NCBI RefSeq assembly: GCF_000004195.4
Contig: NC_030680.2
Location: forward strand, 2,792,964 to 2,856,963
Source: Xenopus tropicalis
Lineage: Eukaryota; Chordata; Amphibia; Anura; Pipidae
Direction of reading: 5' to 3'
DNA: 64,000 nucleotides
In this document: in pieces, positions 13,001-23,689 of the stretch
Numbering within the stretch: position 1 is the first letter of the stretch
How the letters are laid out: each line of letters begins with the position of its first letter
Notes under the pieces: model-generated
Seen by the model: the letters and a program-made list of their open reading frames with translations, nothing else
The model's database searches: none
Told to the model about the DNA's origin: nothing
Translations under genes and position numbers: made by a program

Positions 13001-13312
13001 CATTCCCCCTCTCTGGGTAGGGAACCCCATAACCTGACAGCCCTTACAGTAAGGAACCCCTTCCTATGCTGATGGTGAGATCCCCTTTCCTCCCCACCCC
13101 CAATGTATCACTCATTCCCCCTCTCTGGGTAGGGAACCCCATAACCTGACAGCCCTTACAGTAAGGAACCCCTTCCTATGCTGATGGTGAGATCCCCTTT
13201 CCTCCCCACCCTCAATGAATCACTCATTCCCCCTCTCTGGGTAGGGAACCCCATAACCTGACTGCCCTTACAGTAAGGAACCCCTTCCTATGCTGATGGT
13301 GAGATCTCCATA
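10081..13312. repeat. 112-bp tandem array (family C)
   Basis: About 29 copies of a 112-bp unit. Landmarks in order are AATGTATCACTCATTCCCC, GGTAGGGAACCCCATAACC, CCCTTACAGTAAGGAACCCC and CCTATGCTGATGGTGAGAT, then a C/T-rich spacer. CCTTACAGTAAGG is a near-perfect palindrome in every unit. Copies differ by single substitutions and by the length of the C-run. Spacing was checked at 10141, 10253 and 10365. Confidence 0.97.
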
Positions 13313-13868
13313 TATTGTCTCTGTGGGGTCTCATTGCCAGTTGGAATGTTGGTTTATATTCTCAGCAGGGCTTAGTTATGGGGCCGTCGGGGGCTGTTTG
13401 GGCTGAAGTGTAAGGGCTGATTTTGGATCTAAGTCCGGACCTGATTCTCAGTTGCTGTTTTTATAGGAGAAGGAAACATAAAGCCACTGGGGGGGCCACA
13501 TTGCCAGGTACCCGCCCGGGGGCCAATAGAATGGAGTTGTTTCCCTCCCATAGAAATACATGGAATTACGTTGGGAAATGTGTCTTTTTATGACATTATT
13601 TGTACAGGTGCATCCAATGCCCTTGAGTTCCAGACTTTCAGTTCCGTGCCCCCCCCCATTGGCAAAGAGCCAACTGCCAGTCACTCTGTTTCCAACGGAA
13701 TAAAGGGGCCCATAAAGGGATTAGAGTGCCCAGCGCCCAATGTGGGCCAGTCTGCCATCTTTGGGTGGGGTCTTATAGGGCCGGCCCACACATCTCTATG
13801 GGGCAGTGTCTGTCCCTTTATGCACCGCTGGTTCTTTCCCTTTAGACAGAAATCAGCTGCCTTGTGCT
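13313..13868. other. Single-copy intronic stretch
   Basis: No gene recognised. A patch around 13455-13530 (AGGAGAAGGAAACATAAAG, then a G-run and GCCAGGTACCCGCC) may be a decayed dispersed element. The frame 13571-13927 runs into the next array and is not supported as coding. Confidence 0.4.
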
Positions 13869-14914
13869 ACATTGGGTCAGGAGTCAGAACCAGCAGTGCA
13901 GAGAAGGGAAAGGGACAGACACAGTGACAGTTACACATAACTATAAACCCAGTGAGAATGAGGAATGAATGGGTATTGGGGAGTTGTATCAGGAGTCAGA
14001 ACCAGCAGTGCAGGGAAGGGAAAGGGACAGACACAGTGACAGTTACACATAACTATAAACCCAGTGAGAATGAGGGATGAATGGGTATTGGGGAGTTGTA
14101 TCAGGAGTCAGAACCAGCAGTGCAGGGAAGGGAAAGGGACAGACACAGTGACAGTTACACATAACTATAAACCCAGTGAGAATGAGGGATGAATGGGTAT
14201 TGGGGAGTTGTATCAGGAGTCAGAACCAGCAGTGCAGGGAAGGGAAAGGGACAGACACAGTGACAGTTACACATAACTATAAACCCAGTGAGAATGAGGG
14301 ATGAATGGGTATTGGGGAGTTGTATCAGGAGTCAGAACCAGCAGTGCAGGGAAGGGAAAGGGACAGACACAGTGACAGTTACACATAACTATAAACCCAG
14401 TGAGAATGAGGAATGAATGGATATTGGGGAGTTGTATCAGGAGTCAGAACCAGCAGTGCAGGGAAGGGAAAGGGACAGACACAGTGACAGTTACACATAA
14501 CTATAAACCCAGTGAGAATGAGGGATGAATGGGTATTGGGGAGTTGTATCAGGAGTCAGAACCAGCAGTGCAGGGAAGGGAAAGGGACAGACACAGTGAC
14601 AGTTACACATAACTATAAACCCAGTGAGAATGAGGGATGAATGGGTATTGGGGAGTTGTATCAGGAGTCAGAACCAGCAGTGCAGGGAAGGGAAAGGGAC
14701 AGACACAGTGACAGTTACACATAACTATAAACCCAGTGAGAATGAGGAATGAATGGGTATTGGGGAGTTGTATCAGGAGTCAGAACCAGCAGTGCAGGGA
14801 AGGGAAAGGGACAGACACAGTGACAGTTACACATAACTATAAACCCAGTGAGAATGAGTAATGAATGGATATTGGGGAGTTGTATCAGGAGTCAGAACCA
14901 GCAGTGCAGAGAAT
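13869..14914 (+). repeat. 112-bp tandem array (family D, copy 1)
   Basis: About nine units of 112 bp: TCAGGAGTCAGAACCAGCAG, then GGGAAGGGAAAGGGACAGAC, ACAGTTACACATAACTATAA, ACCCAGTGAGAATGAG and ATTGGGGAGTTGTA. The same unit forms larger arrays at 43590-45293 and 51097-52824 in the same orientation. The first unit here is slightly diverged and starts with GGGTCAGGAGTCAG at about 13876. Confidence 0.96.
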
Positions 14915-15635
14915 AGAAGCAATTTGCACACAATACACTGACAGACAATAATAAGAGAAGTCCCGGCACCCTGCCCTTGCGCCCAGCTCGCTAGTCGGAT
15001 TCCCTGCACCCTCTGTTCTGCCCCCCAGAGCACAATTAGGGCATTTAGGAAGGAGTCAATGGAACATATGGGCGACGTAACAATGGGCATGTGATGGGAG
15101 ACAAAGGGGTGTCAGTGTTCTGGAGTCGGAACTTAATCATATTGGTTGAGCTGTTTGTAACCAAAGAGAGAGGGGACATAATAGGGGGCTTTGTGGTGGG
15201 TTTCTATAGGAGAAGGGGGGGCTTTATCTTGTGATGCATTCGGGGAGCAGTTGAAAGACTTTTAGCCTCGGCCGGGGTGAGAGCGACGGCTCCGGGGGCA
15301 CAAAGTGCTTTTTTTTTTATCCTCTGAAGCCCCCGCGCTCGATTGTCACTTTCTTCTAATGTTTTGCCGTTTATTTATTTATTTAGCCCTTTGACTTTTC
15401 TGCAGCTTTTTCTTTTGTGACATTTGAAAGCAAAAAAGGAGATCAACTGGGGGGGGGGGGGGGGGGCAGCAATGAGCGGCGAAATAATACACTGGCTCTG
15501 GGAAAGGCAGACATCACAGCTCTTCTGATGTGCCCCCAACTGCCCCCCCCTGCGCATTGGCACATAGGGGGGTGTATGGGAATGCAGCATAAACCCCCAC
15601 TTCCTTCCTCCCTATACCTGTAGCACTGCAACCCG
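14915..15635. other. Single-copy intronic stretch with a long G-run
   Basis: No gene recognised. It contains a run of about 17 G at 15450-15466 and a T-run near 15310. The several overlapping short open frames on both strands show the lack of real coding selection. Confidence 0.5.
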
Positions 15636-15885
15636 GGGAAACACTATGGCACCTCCTACCCATATGTATAAATACAAATATACAGAGAAGGAATGTTCTG
15701 GGCACACAATAAGCTGTACCCCCATACTGTACTGTCTAAGGGAAACACTATGGCACCCCCTACCCATATGTATAAATACAAATATACAGAGAGGGAATGT
15801 TCTGGGCACACAATAAGCTGTACCCCCATACTGTACTGTCTAAGGGAAACACTATGGCACCCCCTACCCATATGTAGAAATACAA
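15636..15885 (+). repeat. 104-bp tandem array (family E, copy 1, ~2.4 units)
   Basis: Short array of the 104-bp unit: GGGAAACACTATGGCACC, CCTACCCATATGTATAAATA, CAAATATACAGAGAAGGAAT, GTTCTGGGCACACAATAAGC, TGTACCCCCATACTGTACTG. It recurs at 22355-22976 in this orientation and at 53061-54125 inverted. It ends about 270 bp before the first visible sox6 exon. Confidence 0.95.
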
Positions 15886-16431
<546 letters not shown>

Positions 16432-17376
16432 ACACTGGGGTAACAGTCACCCCACTATAGTTCCAGGGGTACCCAGGGCACAAATAAGCACTCACCCCAA
16501 ATCCCCCCCTAACTGGCCTTCAGGCTGGGCCCCCTTAGCCCATAACAAGGTTACAGATATATAGAAACATTGGGGTAACAGTCACCCCACTATAGTTCCA
16601 GGGGTACCCAGGGCACAAATAAGCACTCACCCCAAATCCCCCCCTAACTGGCCTTCAGGCTGGGCCCCCTTAGCCCATAACAAGGTTACAGACATATAGA
16701 AACATTGGGGTAACAGTCTCCCCGCTATAGTTCCAGGGGTACCCAGGGCACAAATAAGCACTCACCCCAAATCCCCCCCTAACTGGCCTTCAGGCTGGGC
16801 CCCCTTAGCCCATAACAAGGTTACAGATATATAGAAACATTGGGGTAACAGTCACCCCGCTATAGTTCCAGGGGTACCCAGGGCACAAATAAGCACTCAC
16901 CCCAAATCCCCCCTAACTGGCCTTCAGGCTGGGCCCCCTTAGCCCATAACAAGGTTACAGATATATAGAAACATTGGGGTAACAGTCACCCTGCTATAGT
17001 TCCAGGGGTACCCAGGGCACAAATAAGCACTCACCCCAAATCCCCCCCTAACTGGCCTTCAGGCTGGGCCCCCTTAGCCCATAACAAGGTTACAGATATA
17101 TAGACACATTGGGGTAACAGTCACCCCGCTATAGTTCCAGGGGTACCCAGGGCACAAATAAGCCCTCACCCCAAATCCCCCCCTAACTGGCCTTCAGGCT
17201 GGGCCCCCTTAGCCCATAACAAGGTTACAGATATATAGAAACATTGGGGTAACAGTCACCCCGCTATAGTTCCAGGGGTACCCAGGGCACAAATAAGCAC
17301 TCACCCCAAATCCCCCCCTAACTGGCCTTCAGGCTGGGCCCCCTTAGCCCATAACAAGGTTACAGATATATAGAAA
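16432..17376. repeat. 135-bp tandem array (family F)
   Basis: Seven copies of a 135-bp unit, starting ~100 bp after the exon donor. Landmarks: ATTGGGGTAACAGTCACCCC, CTATAGTTCCAGGGGTACCC, GGGCACAAATAAGCACTCAC, CCTAACTGGCCTTCAGGCTG, GGCCCCCTTAGCCCATAACA, AGGTTACAGATATATAGAAA. Copies are over 97% alike by eye. Spacing was checked at 16569 and 16704. Confidence 0.97.
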
Positions 17377-18665
17377 TGAGGGTTTGCTTTGCCTTTAAAC
17401 CTGTATGTGCAGTTGTTGCCAGTAGTGGGGGGCTGTGCGCTGGGGGCCCCCCCTTTCGCGTCTCTATCAGACAGACAGTCCCAAATTAATGTTCTTTTTG
17501 AAAGAATCTGACATTATTACCAGAATTATTAATTTTTGCCTGTAATTTGGATGTTCGGGGGGGGGGGGGGGGCTGAACGCTCGGGTGAATTTAATACGTT
17601 ACGACTTGTGCAGTTTTATGGCCTCGGATGTTTTTCTCCCCAAATCGGGCCGGGGGGGGGGCGTATCCCCCAATGGAGCGGCGGATAGCGGAGGGGAGGG
17701 GCCGGCGGTGTCATGGCGCCGCTGCGCTGACGATCCAGTAATTAACTATTGACACTTGTGAATACGGCAGCACAAATTAATCCTGACACATTGGCGGCCG
17801 AGTGATATCTTACAGCGAAGCCTCAGTAATTATATTTCAAAATGAAAATTAAATGACACTTTTAACGAGGTTGTCATGCTCAGCGGAGCGGGAATGTAGC
17901 TCATCCAATCGGCGAATCAAATCCGCTAGATTGGCCACATGGTGCTTATTTGTACCCCGCGCAGGAAGGTAACCAGGCCCAGTCGGCACGCGCGGGGTTA
18001 ATAAGGGTTAACCCTCTGATGTCAGAAATACAAACACATTGGGCACATTTGCCCCGTGGGCAGCAACCGAGCAGCGATTGGCTGGTTTTTCAGCCGGCTG
18101 CAGGTAGAATAATGAATGCAAGAATTTGATTGGTCGCCATAGGTTACTGCCCATGGGCAAATAAATGACCCCCACAGTATGTGGCCCCCAAGAGCTGACA
18201 GTCTATGTTATTCTCCTGTGTGTTCAGAGAAGGGGGGCTGACAGAGGGACGACATTCCGGGACCCTCAGCAGGCAGTGAGCCCACCTTGCCCAGGGCCAA
18301 TCAGATTTCCCCTTCTATCAATTAACCATTAGATGACTGATATCTTAGTGTTACTGATTGTAGTGATGCAGGGAAGTCCCTCCCACGGCCCCTGATCTAC
18401 CCAACCAATATCTGGCCTAAACTTGGCCAATAGGATTAGGGGCCTAGTTGGCTTGTTAACACCCGCCATTTTAATTCAGCTGCTTGGCCCTAGGGCCAAC
18501 TGATCACATTAACCCAATATCGCCCATGGCGGGATAAGATCTGCCTGTTACATGACCTCACAACCTTTACGCCCACCTTTAGTGCATTATATCCCCTCCC
18601 ACAAGGGGAAGGTGCTCCTGGGCTTTTGTTGCAGGGCTACTGTACAGGAAACACAAATGTGCTAA
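17377..18665. other. Single-copy intron, part possibly conserved regulatory
   Basis: No gene recognised. It has a run of about 18 G near 17554-17572. The segment 17725-17880 is moderately AT-rich and complex (CCAGTAATTAACTATTGAC, CTCAGTAATTATATTTC), unlike neighbouring repeats, and is a candidate conserved non-coding element. 18000-18620 has many GGCCCAATGGGC-type words common in frog introns. Confidence 0.45.
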
Positions 18666-20006
18666 TCTGCCCCCTCTCACTGTCTGTCTCTCACCCCTCT
18701 CACTGTCTGTCTCTCACCCCTCTCACTGTCTGTCTCTCACCCCTCTCACTGTCTGTCTCTCACCCCTCTCACTGTCTGTCTCTCACCCCTCTCACTGTCT
18801 GTCTCTCACCCCTCTCACTGTCTGTCTCTCACCCCTCTCACTGTCTGTCTCTCACCCCTCTCACTGTCTGTCTCTCACCCCTCTCACTGTCTGTCTCTCA
18901 CCCCTCTCACTGTCTGTCTCTCACCCCTCTCACTGTCTGTCTCTCACCCCTCTCACTGTCTGTCTCTCACCCCTCTCACTGTCTGTCTTCACCCTCTCAC
19001 TGTCTGCTCTCACCCCTCTTCACTGTCTGTCTCTCACCCTCTCACTGTCTGTCTCGTCTACCCCCTCTCACTGTCTGTCTCTCACCCCTCTCACTGTTCT
19101 GTCTCTCACCCTCTCACTGTCTGTCTCTCACCCCTCTCACTGTCTGTCCTCTCACCCTCTCACTGTCTGTTCTCACCCCTCTCACTGTCTGTCTCTCACC
19201 CCTCTCACTGTCTGTCTCTCACCCCTCTCACTGTCTGTCTCTCACCCCTCTCACTGTCTGTCTCTCACCCCTCTCACTGTCTGTCTCTCACCCCTCTCAC
19301 TGTCTGTCTCTCACCCCTCTCACTGTCTGTCTCTCACCCCTCTCACTGTCTGTCTCTCACCCCTCTCACTGTCTGTCTCTCACCCCTCTCACTGTCTGTC
19401 TCTCACCCTCTCACTGTCTGTCTCTTAACCCTCTCACTGTCTGTCTCTCGCCCCTCTCACTGTCTGTCTCTCGCCCCTCTCACTGTCTGTCTTCTCGCCC
19501 CTCTCACTGTCTGTCTTCTTACCCCTCTCACTGTCTGTCTCTTAACCCTCTCACTGTCTGTCTCTCACCCCTCTCACTGTCTGTCTCTCGCCCCTCTCAC
19601 TGTCTGTCTCTCACCCCTCTCACTGTCTGTCTCTCGCCCCTCTCACTGTCTGTCTCTCACCCCTCTCACTGTCTGTCTCTTGCCCCTCTCACTGTCTGTC
19701 TCTCACCCCTCTCACTGTCTGTCTCTCGCCCCTCTCACTGTCTGTCTCTCACCCCTCTCACTGTCTGTCTCTCACCCCTCTCACTGTCTGTCTCTTGCCC
19801 CTCTCACTGTCTGTCTCTCGCCCCTCTCACTGTCTGTCTCTTACCCCTCTCACTGTCTGTCTCTTAACCCTCTCACTGTCTGTCTCTCACCCCTCTCACT
19901 GTCTGTCTCTCACCCCTCTCACTGTCTGTCTCTTACCCCTCTCACTGTCTGTCTCTCGCCCCTCTCACTGTCTGTCTCTCGCCCCTCTCACTGTCTGTCT
20001 CTTACC
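18666..20006 (+). repeat. 23-bp pyrimidine minisatellite abutting a splice acceptor
   Basis: About 58 copies of a 23-bp unit, CTCTCACTGTCTGTCTCTC plus ACCC, with variants CTCGCCC, CTTACCC and CTTAACC in the right half. It runs to within six bases of the sox6 exon at 20013, so the polypyrimidine tract and any branch point for that exon lie in the array. There is no AG dinucleotide between 18648 and 20010. One-base indels cluster at about 18984-19175. The 413-codon frame across it is stop-free repeat read-through. Confidence 0.97.
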
Positions 20007-20012
20007 CCACAG

Positions 20013-20081
20013 ATCGCACGGCAACAGCAACAACTCCTGCAGCAGCAGCACAAGATCAACATCCTGCAGCAACAAATTCAG
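20013..20081 (+). CDS. sox6: SOX6 coding exon: Q-box
   Basis: 69-nt exon, phase 0 at both ends, encoding 23 residues from IARQQQQLLQQQ through HKINILQQQIQ. Eleven of the 23 residues are glutamine. It continues the coiled coil of the previous exon directly (QQQEQ-IARQQQQ), the known SoxD Q-box next to the leucine zipper. As I remember it, human SOX6 reads HKINLLQQQIQ here, so the only difference is I for L. The acceptor ACAG at 20009-20012 directly follows the 23-bp array; the donor is CAG|GTGGGT at 20082. Because it is symmetrical, skipping it would keep the frame and shorten the coiled coil by 23 residues. Confidence 0.95.
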
Positions 20082-20274
20082 GTGGGTCCCCCGTTATTTT
20101 GTGGGTGTCACATTGTGTCCCTGGCGCTGTTGTGGTGACTTATGGGCTTATGGGAAAGGGGAGGAGCCTGAGAGGAAAATAGTACTGACTCCTCCCCATT
20201 GTCTGGCGCATCTGTTTGTTACATGGTGATTTGGGGACTTTTGGCTTTGGTGCAGGGACAGAACCAACTGGTAC
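20082..20274 (+). other. sox6: Donor-proximal intron sequence
   Basis: Single-copy intron between the GTGGGT donor and the next array. The frame that continues through it is read-through. Confidence 0.6.
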
Positions 20275-21228
20275 CCCCCAACTGTTTGGCCTTACTCCCC
20301 CCCATCCTCCCTCTTCTCCCCCCTTCTATATTTCCCCTCTCCCCCCATTTGTCTCTCTACTCCCCGAACCCCCTTTCCCTTCCCCTCTCTCCTTCTGTCT
20401 CTCATCCCCTCTCCTTTCCTTTTCTATTCCCCCCCCCAACTGTTTGGCCTTACTCCCCCCCATCCTCCCTCTTCTCCCCCTTCTATATTTCCCCTCTCCC
20501 CCCATTTGTCTCTCTACTCCCCAAACCCCCTTTCCCTTCCCCTCTCTCCTTCTGTCTCTCATCCCCTCTCCTTTCCTTTTCTATCCCCCCCCCAACTGTT
20601 TGGCCTTACTCCCCCCCATCCTCCCTCTTCTCCCCCCTTCTATATTTCCCCTCTCCCCCCATTTGTCTCTCTACTCCCCGAACCCCCTTTCCCTTCCCCT
20701 CTCTCCTTCTGTCTCTCATCCCCTCTCCTTTCCTTTTCTATTCCCCCCCCCAACTGTTTGGCCTTACTCCCCCCCATCCTCCCTCTTCTCCCCCCTTCTA
20801 TATTTCCCCTCTCCCCCCATTTGTCTCTCTACTCCCTGAACCCCCTTTCCCTTCCCCTCTCCCCTTCTGTCTCTCATCCCCTCTCCTTTCCTTTTCTATT
20901 CCCCCCCCCCCAACTGTTTGGCCTTACTCCCCCCCATCCTCCCTCTTCTCCCCCCTTCTATATTTCCCCTCTCCCCCCATTTGTCTCTCTACTCCCCGAA
21001 CCCCCTTTCCCTTCCCCTCTCTCCTTCTGTCTCTCATCCCCTCTCCTTTCCTTTTCTATTCCCCCCCAACTGTTTGGCCTTACTCCCCCCCATCCTCCCT
21101 CTTCTCCCCCCTTCTATATTTCCCCTCTCCCCCCATTTGTCTCTCCCCGAACCCCTTTCCCTTCCCCTCTCTCCTTCTGTCTCTCATCCCCTCTCCTTTC
21201 CTTTTCTATTCCCCCCCCAACTGTTTGG
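20275..21228 (+). repeat. ~157-bp polypyrimidine tandem array (family H, copy 1)
   Basis: Six copies of a unit of about 156-160 bp, nearly all C and T on the + strand: CAACTGTTTGGCCTTACTCC, CATCCTCCCTCTTCTCCCC, CTTCTATATTTCCCCTCTCC, CATTTGTCTCTCTACTCCCC, GAACCCCCTTTCCCTTCCCC, CTCATCCCCTCTCCTTTCC. Length varies with C-runs. The same unit forms the array at 35785-36790. All three + frames stay open for long distances because the unit has few stops; none is coding. Confidence 0.97.
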
Positions 21229-22354
21229 CCCTATTGGGGTACAAGGGACCCTAACCCCTCATGTGTAGAAGTTCCTGCTCAGTGAGGACAGGGCGCCATT
21301 ACTGAATGAACTTGCTGTTCTGAGTGGGTTTCAGATGGTTTTGTTGAGTAGAGTTTCAGTAATTGGACATTTGGTTCCGGGGAATGGAGGGGTTCTAGGG
21401 TTCCGGAGTGGAGAACTGGATGCTTTTGACCAATGGGAGATTTCCTGATATCCCAGAGCCCGTGTGTGACCCCCTCCCTGTGTAGAACACATGGTACATA
21501 GTACATAGAGCCGTAGACATGTTGGGAGTTGGAGTTCAGGAGGGTCTCCGGCTGGACATCCCCAATATTGTGCAATCATTTACCCCTCGGGCACCTACCC
21601 CAGACTTCCTTCCTCCTGGTGGGGCTTCCATAGAAACCATATGGGTGTCACTTTGTAGGAAATGGTTTGGGGGATCCCCAAGTTAGTTGGAACTGGAAGT
21701 CAGAATGTGCCCCACCCCTCACTATTGCCCCCCATTGTGCCCCCCAATATAGAGTCCTGCCCCGGGGTTCCAGCTGGAGGGCAGAGTACGAGGCTGTCAG
21801 ACCGGGAATAGCGCGGCGTCACCTCCGCTCTATGGTAGTAATTACGGACTATTCACTAGCCAGGCATTTCCATAGCAACCACCCTCATACGGCTAATGCT
21901 GCCTGGGTTCTCTTACACGGATTAGACTAAAAATAATAGCAATCACCCATTGGCATCGCTGTAATGTAAAGCTGGAACAACTCCCACCCCACGGCTCTAC
22001 TCCCGGAGCCCCACAGGGACTCGTTCCACTTAATGGGGGGGGGGGGGGGCTGCAACCAACACTGAAGCAGGTCTTGGTTTTATGGTGGGACTGAGATATG
22101 GCACCCCCATATGCAGAGGGGGAGAAAGGTTTCATTTTGTGGTTGGACTTGGAACCATCTATATGTAATGTAGGGGGGTCTTGGTCCTTTAGGCTGCGTC
22201 TTGTGATCTCCTTTAGAAGGGTCTCTATGGGCACCTTCCATCTATAGTGTAGGGGGTCTGCACAGGCAAAGCTGTTGCCTCCTAAATTAGCCCCCCTAAA
22301 CATTTTCCCTTTGGAAATAAAGTCCAATCTTCCCATTTTATCCAAGAGTGGGTG
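21229..22354. other. Single-copy intronic stretch
   Basis: No gene recognised. It has a G-run near 22036-22049. The 21780-21930 segment (GTAGTAATTACGGACTATTC, CATACGGCTAATGCTGCC) is complex single-copy sequence that could be regulatory. The short frames have no recognisable domain. Confidence 0.4.
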
Positions 22355-22976
22355 TGGCCCCCATACTGTACTGTCTAAGGGAAGCACTATGGCACCTCCT
22401 ACCCATATGTATAAATACAAATATACAGAGAAGGAATGTTCTGAGCACACAATAAGCTGTACCCCCATACTGTACTGTCTAAGGGAAACACTATGGCACC
22501 CCCTACCCATATGTATAAATACAAATATACAGAGAGGGAATGTTCTGGGCACACAATAAGCTGTACCCGCATACTGTACTGTCTAAGGGAAACACTATGG
22601 CACCCCCCCCATATGTATAAATACAAATATACAGAGAAGGAATGTTCTGGGCACACAATAAGCTGTACCCCCATACTGTACTGTCTATGGGAAACACTAT
22701 GGCACCTCCTACCCATATGTATAAATACAAATATACAGAGAAGGAATGTTCTGGGCACACAATAAGCTGTACCCCCATACTGTACTGTCTAAGGGAAACA
22801 CTATGGCACCTCCTACCCATATGTATAAATACAAATATACAGAGAAGGAATGTTCTGGGCACACAATAAGCTGTACCCCCATACTGTACTGTCTAAGGGA
22901 AACACTATGGCACCCCCTACCCATATGTATAAATACAAATATACAGAGAGGGAATGTTCTGGGCACACAATAATTC
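22355..22976 (+). repeat. 104-bp tandem array (family E, copy 2)
   Basis: Six copies of the 104-bp unit described at 15636-15885, same orientation. It breaks off inside a unit after CACACAATAA and passes into single-copy sequence. Its inverted partner is at 53061-54125. Confidence 0.96.
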
Positions 22977-23689
22977 TAAAGGGAAAATAATCCACAATAA
23001 AGAGAGTGTGCGAGACAGACTTGGCTCTTACAGAGAGTCACTGAGGCTTCTCCTTTCTGCGTGTGATTAAGCACTAGAGAGTCGAGTGCTCTGGGAGCGG
23101 AATAAGGGCTGTCTCCTTATGTGAAGAGCATGTCGAAAGATCAGGAATAATTACATTGCACATTAGCCTCCGTGTCCTGCCCGACCTGCTTAATTAATTT
23201 TTTTTTTTCCTTGCCGGGATAATAATAGTCGGAATATATTTAAAGATATGCCTCATCATTAAGTATCTAATTGACCTCTAACGTTAAGAGCCGGACTCTC
23301 CGTTTATTGCTCGTTGGGGTTTTATCCTTCGCTCGGCTCAGAAGGACGAGCGCTCAGACTCCTGAGGGAGACAGTTTGCTCTCACCTGATTGGCTGCCTT
23401 TGTAAATTGAGTCTAACGTTAGTGGTCGAGTGGGTACTGTATGGGGGCGGGTACGTGGCTGGCAAGGGGGTATTTGTAGGCCGGTGTACTTGGCCACTGT
23501 CTATAACATGGGATGAAGGAAATAAAAATTTACAAAAAATTATGCGACTGTCTGAAAGTCCACGCCCATTTTTTTTAAAAATTTTTAATTAGCAATAAAA
23601 GTGTCATAGGAAACAGGATCAGTGGCCCTTACGTGGTTTCATGACCCATTTACAGCACTGCTGTCTGGGGAGGAGCAGAAAAAGGGTAA
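22977..23689. other. Single-copy intron, candidate conserved element
   Basis: Complex, repeat-free sequence. 23000-23300 is rich in homeodomain-type cores (TGCTTAATTAATTTT, CATCATTAAGTATCTAATTG) and differs in texture from surrounding arrays. After 23560 it becomes A/T-rich and leads into decayed copies of the next array. No coding evidence. Confidence 0.4.

Noticed and set aside
18601..18660. Possible extra exon start after GGCTTTTGTTGCAG at about 18634
   Set aside because: The acceptor-like sequence leads within ~30 bases into the minisatellite, no donor follows, and known SOX6 proteins join the two flanking exons directly.
18626..20229. Long + strand frames (413, 152 and 144 codons) rich in Ser, Leu, Pro and His
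   Set aside because: They read through a 23-bp array whose unit lacks stops. The only coding part is the 69-nt exon at 20013-20081, in one frame.
20199..21285. Proline- and leucine-rich frames, also at 35675-36904
   Set aside because: Read-through of a pyrimidine unit in all three frames; no splice or start evidence.
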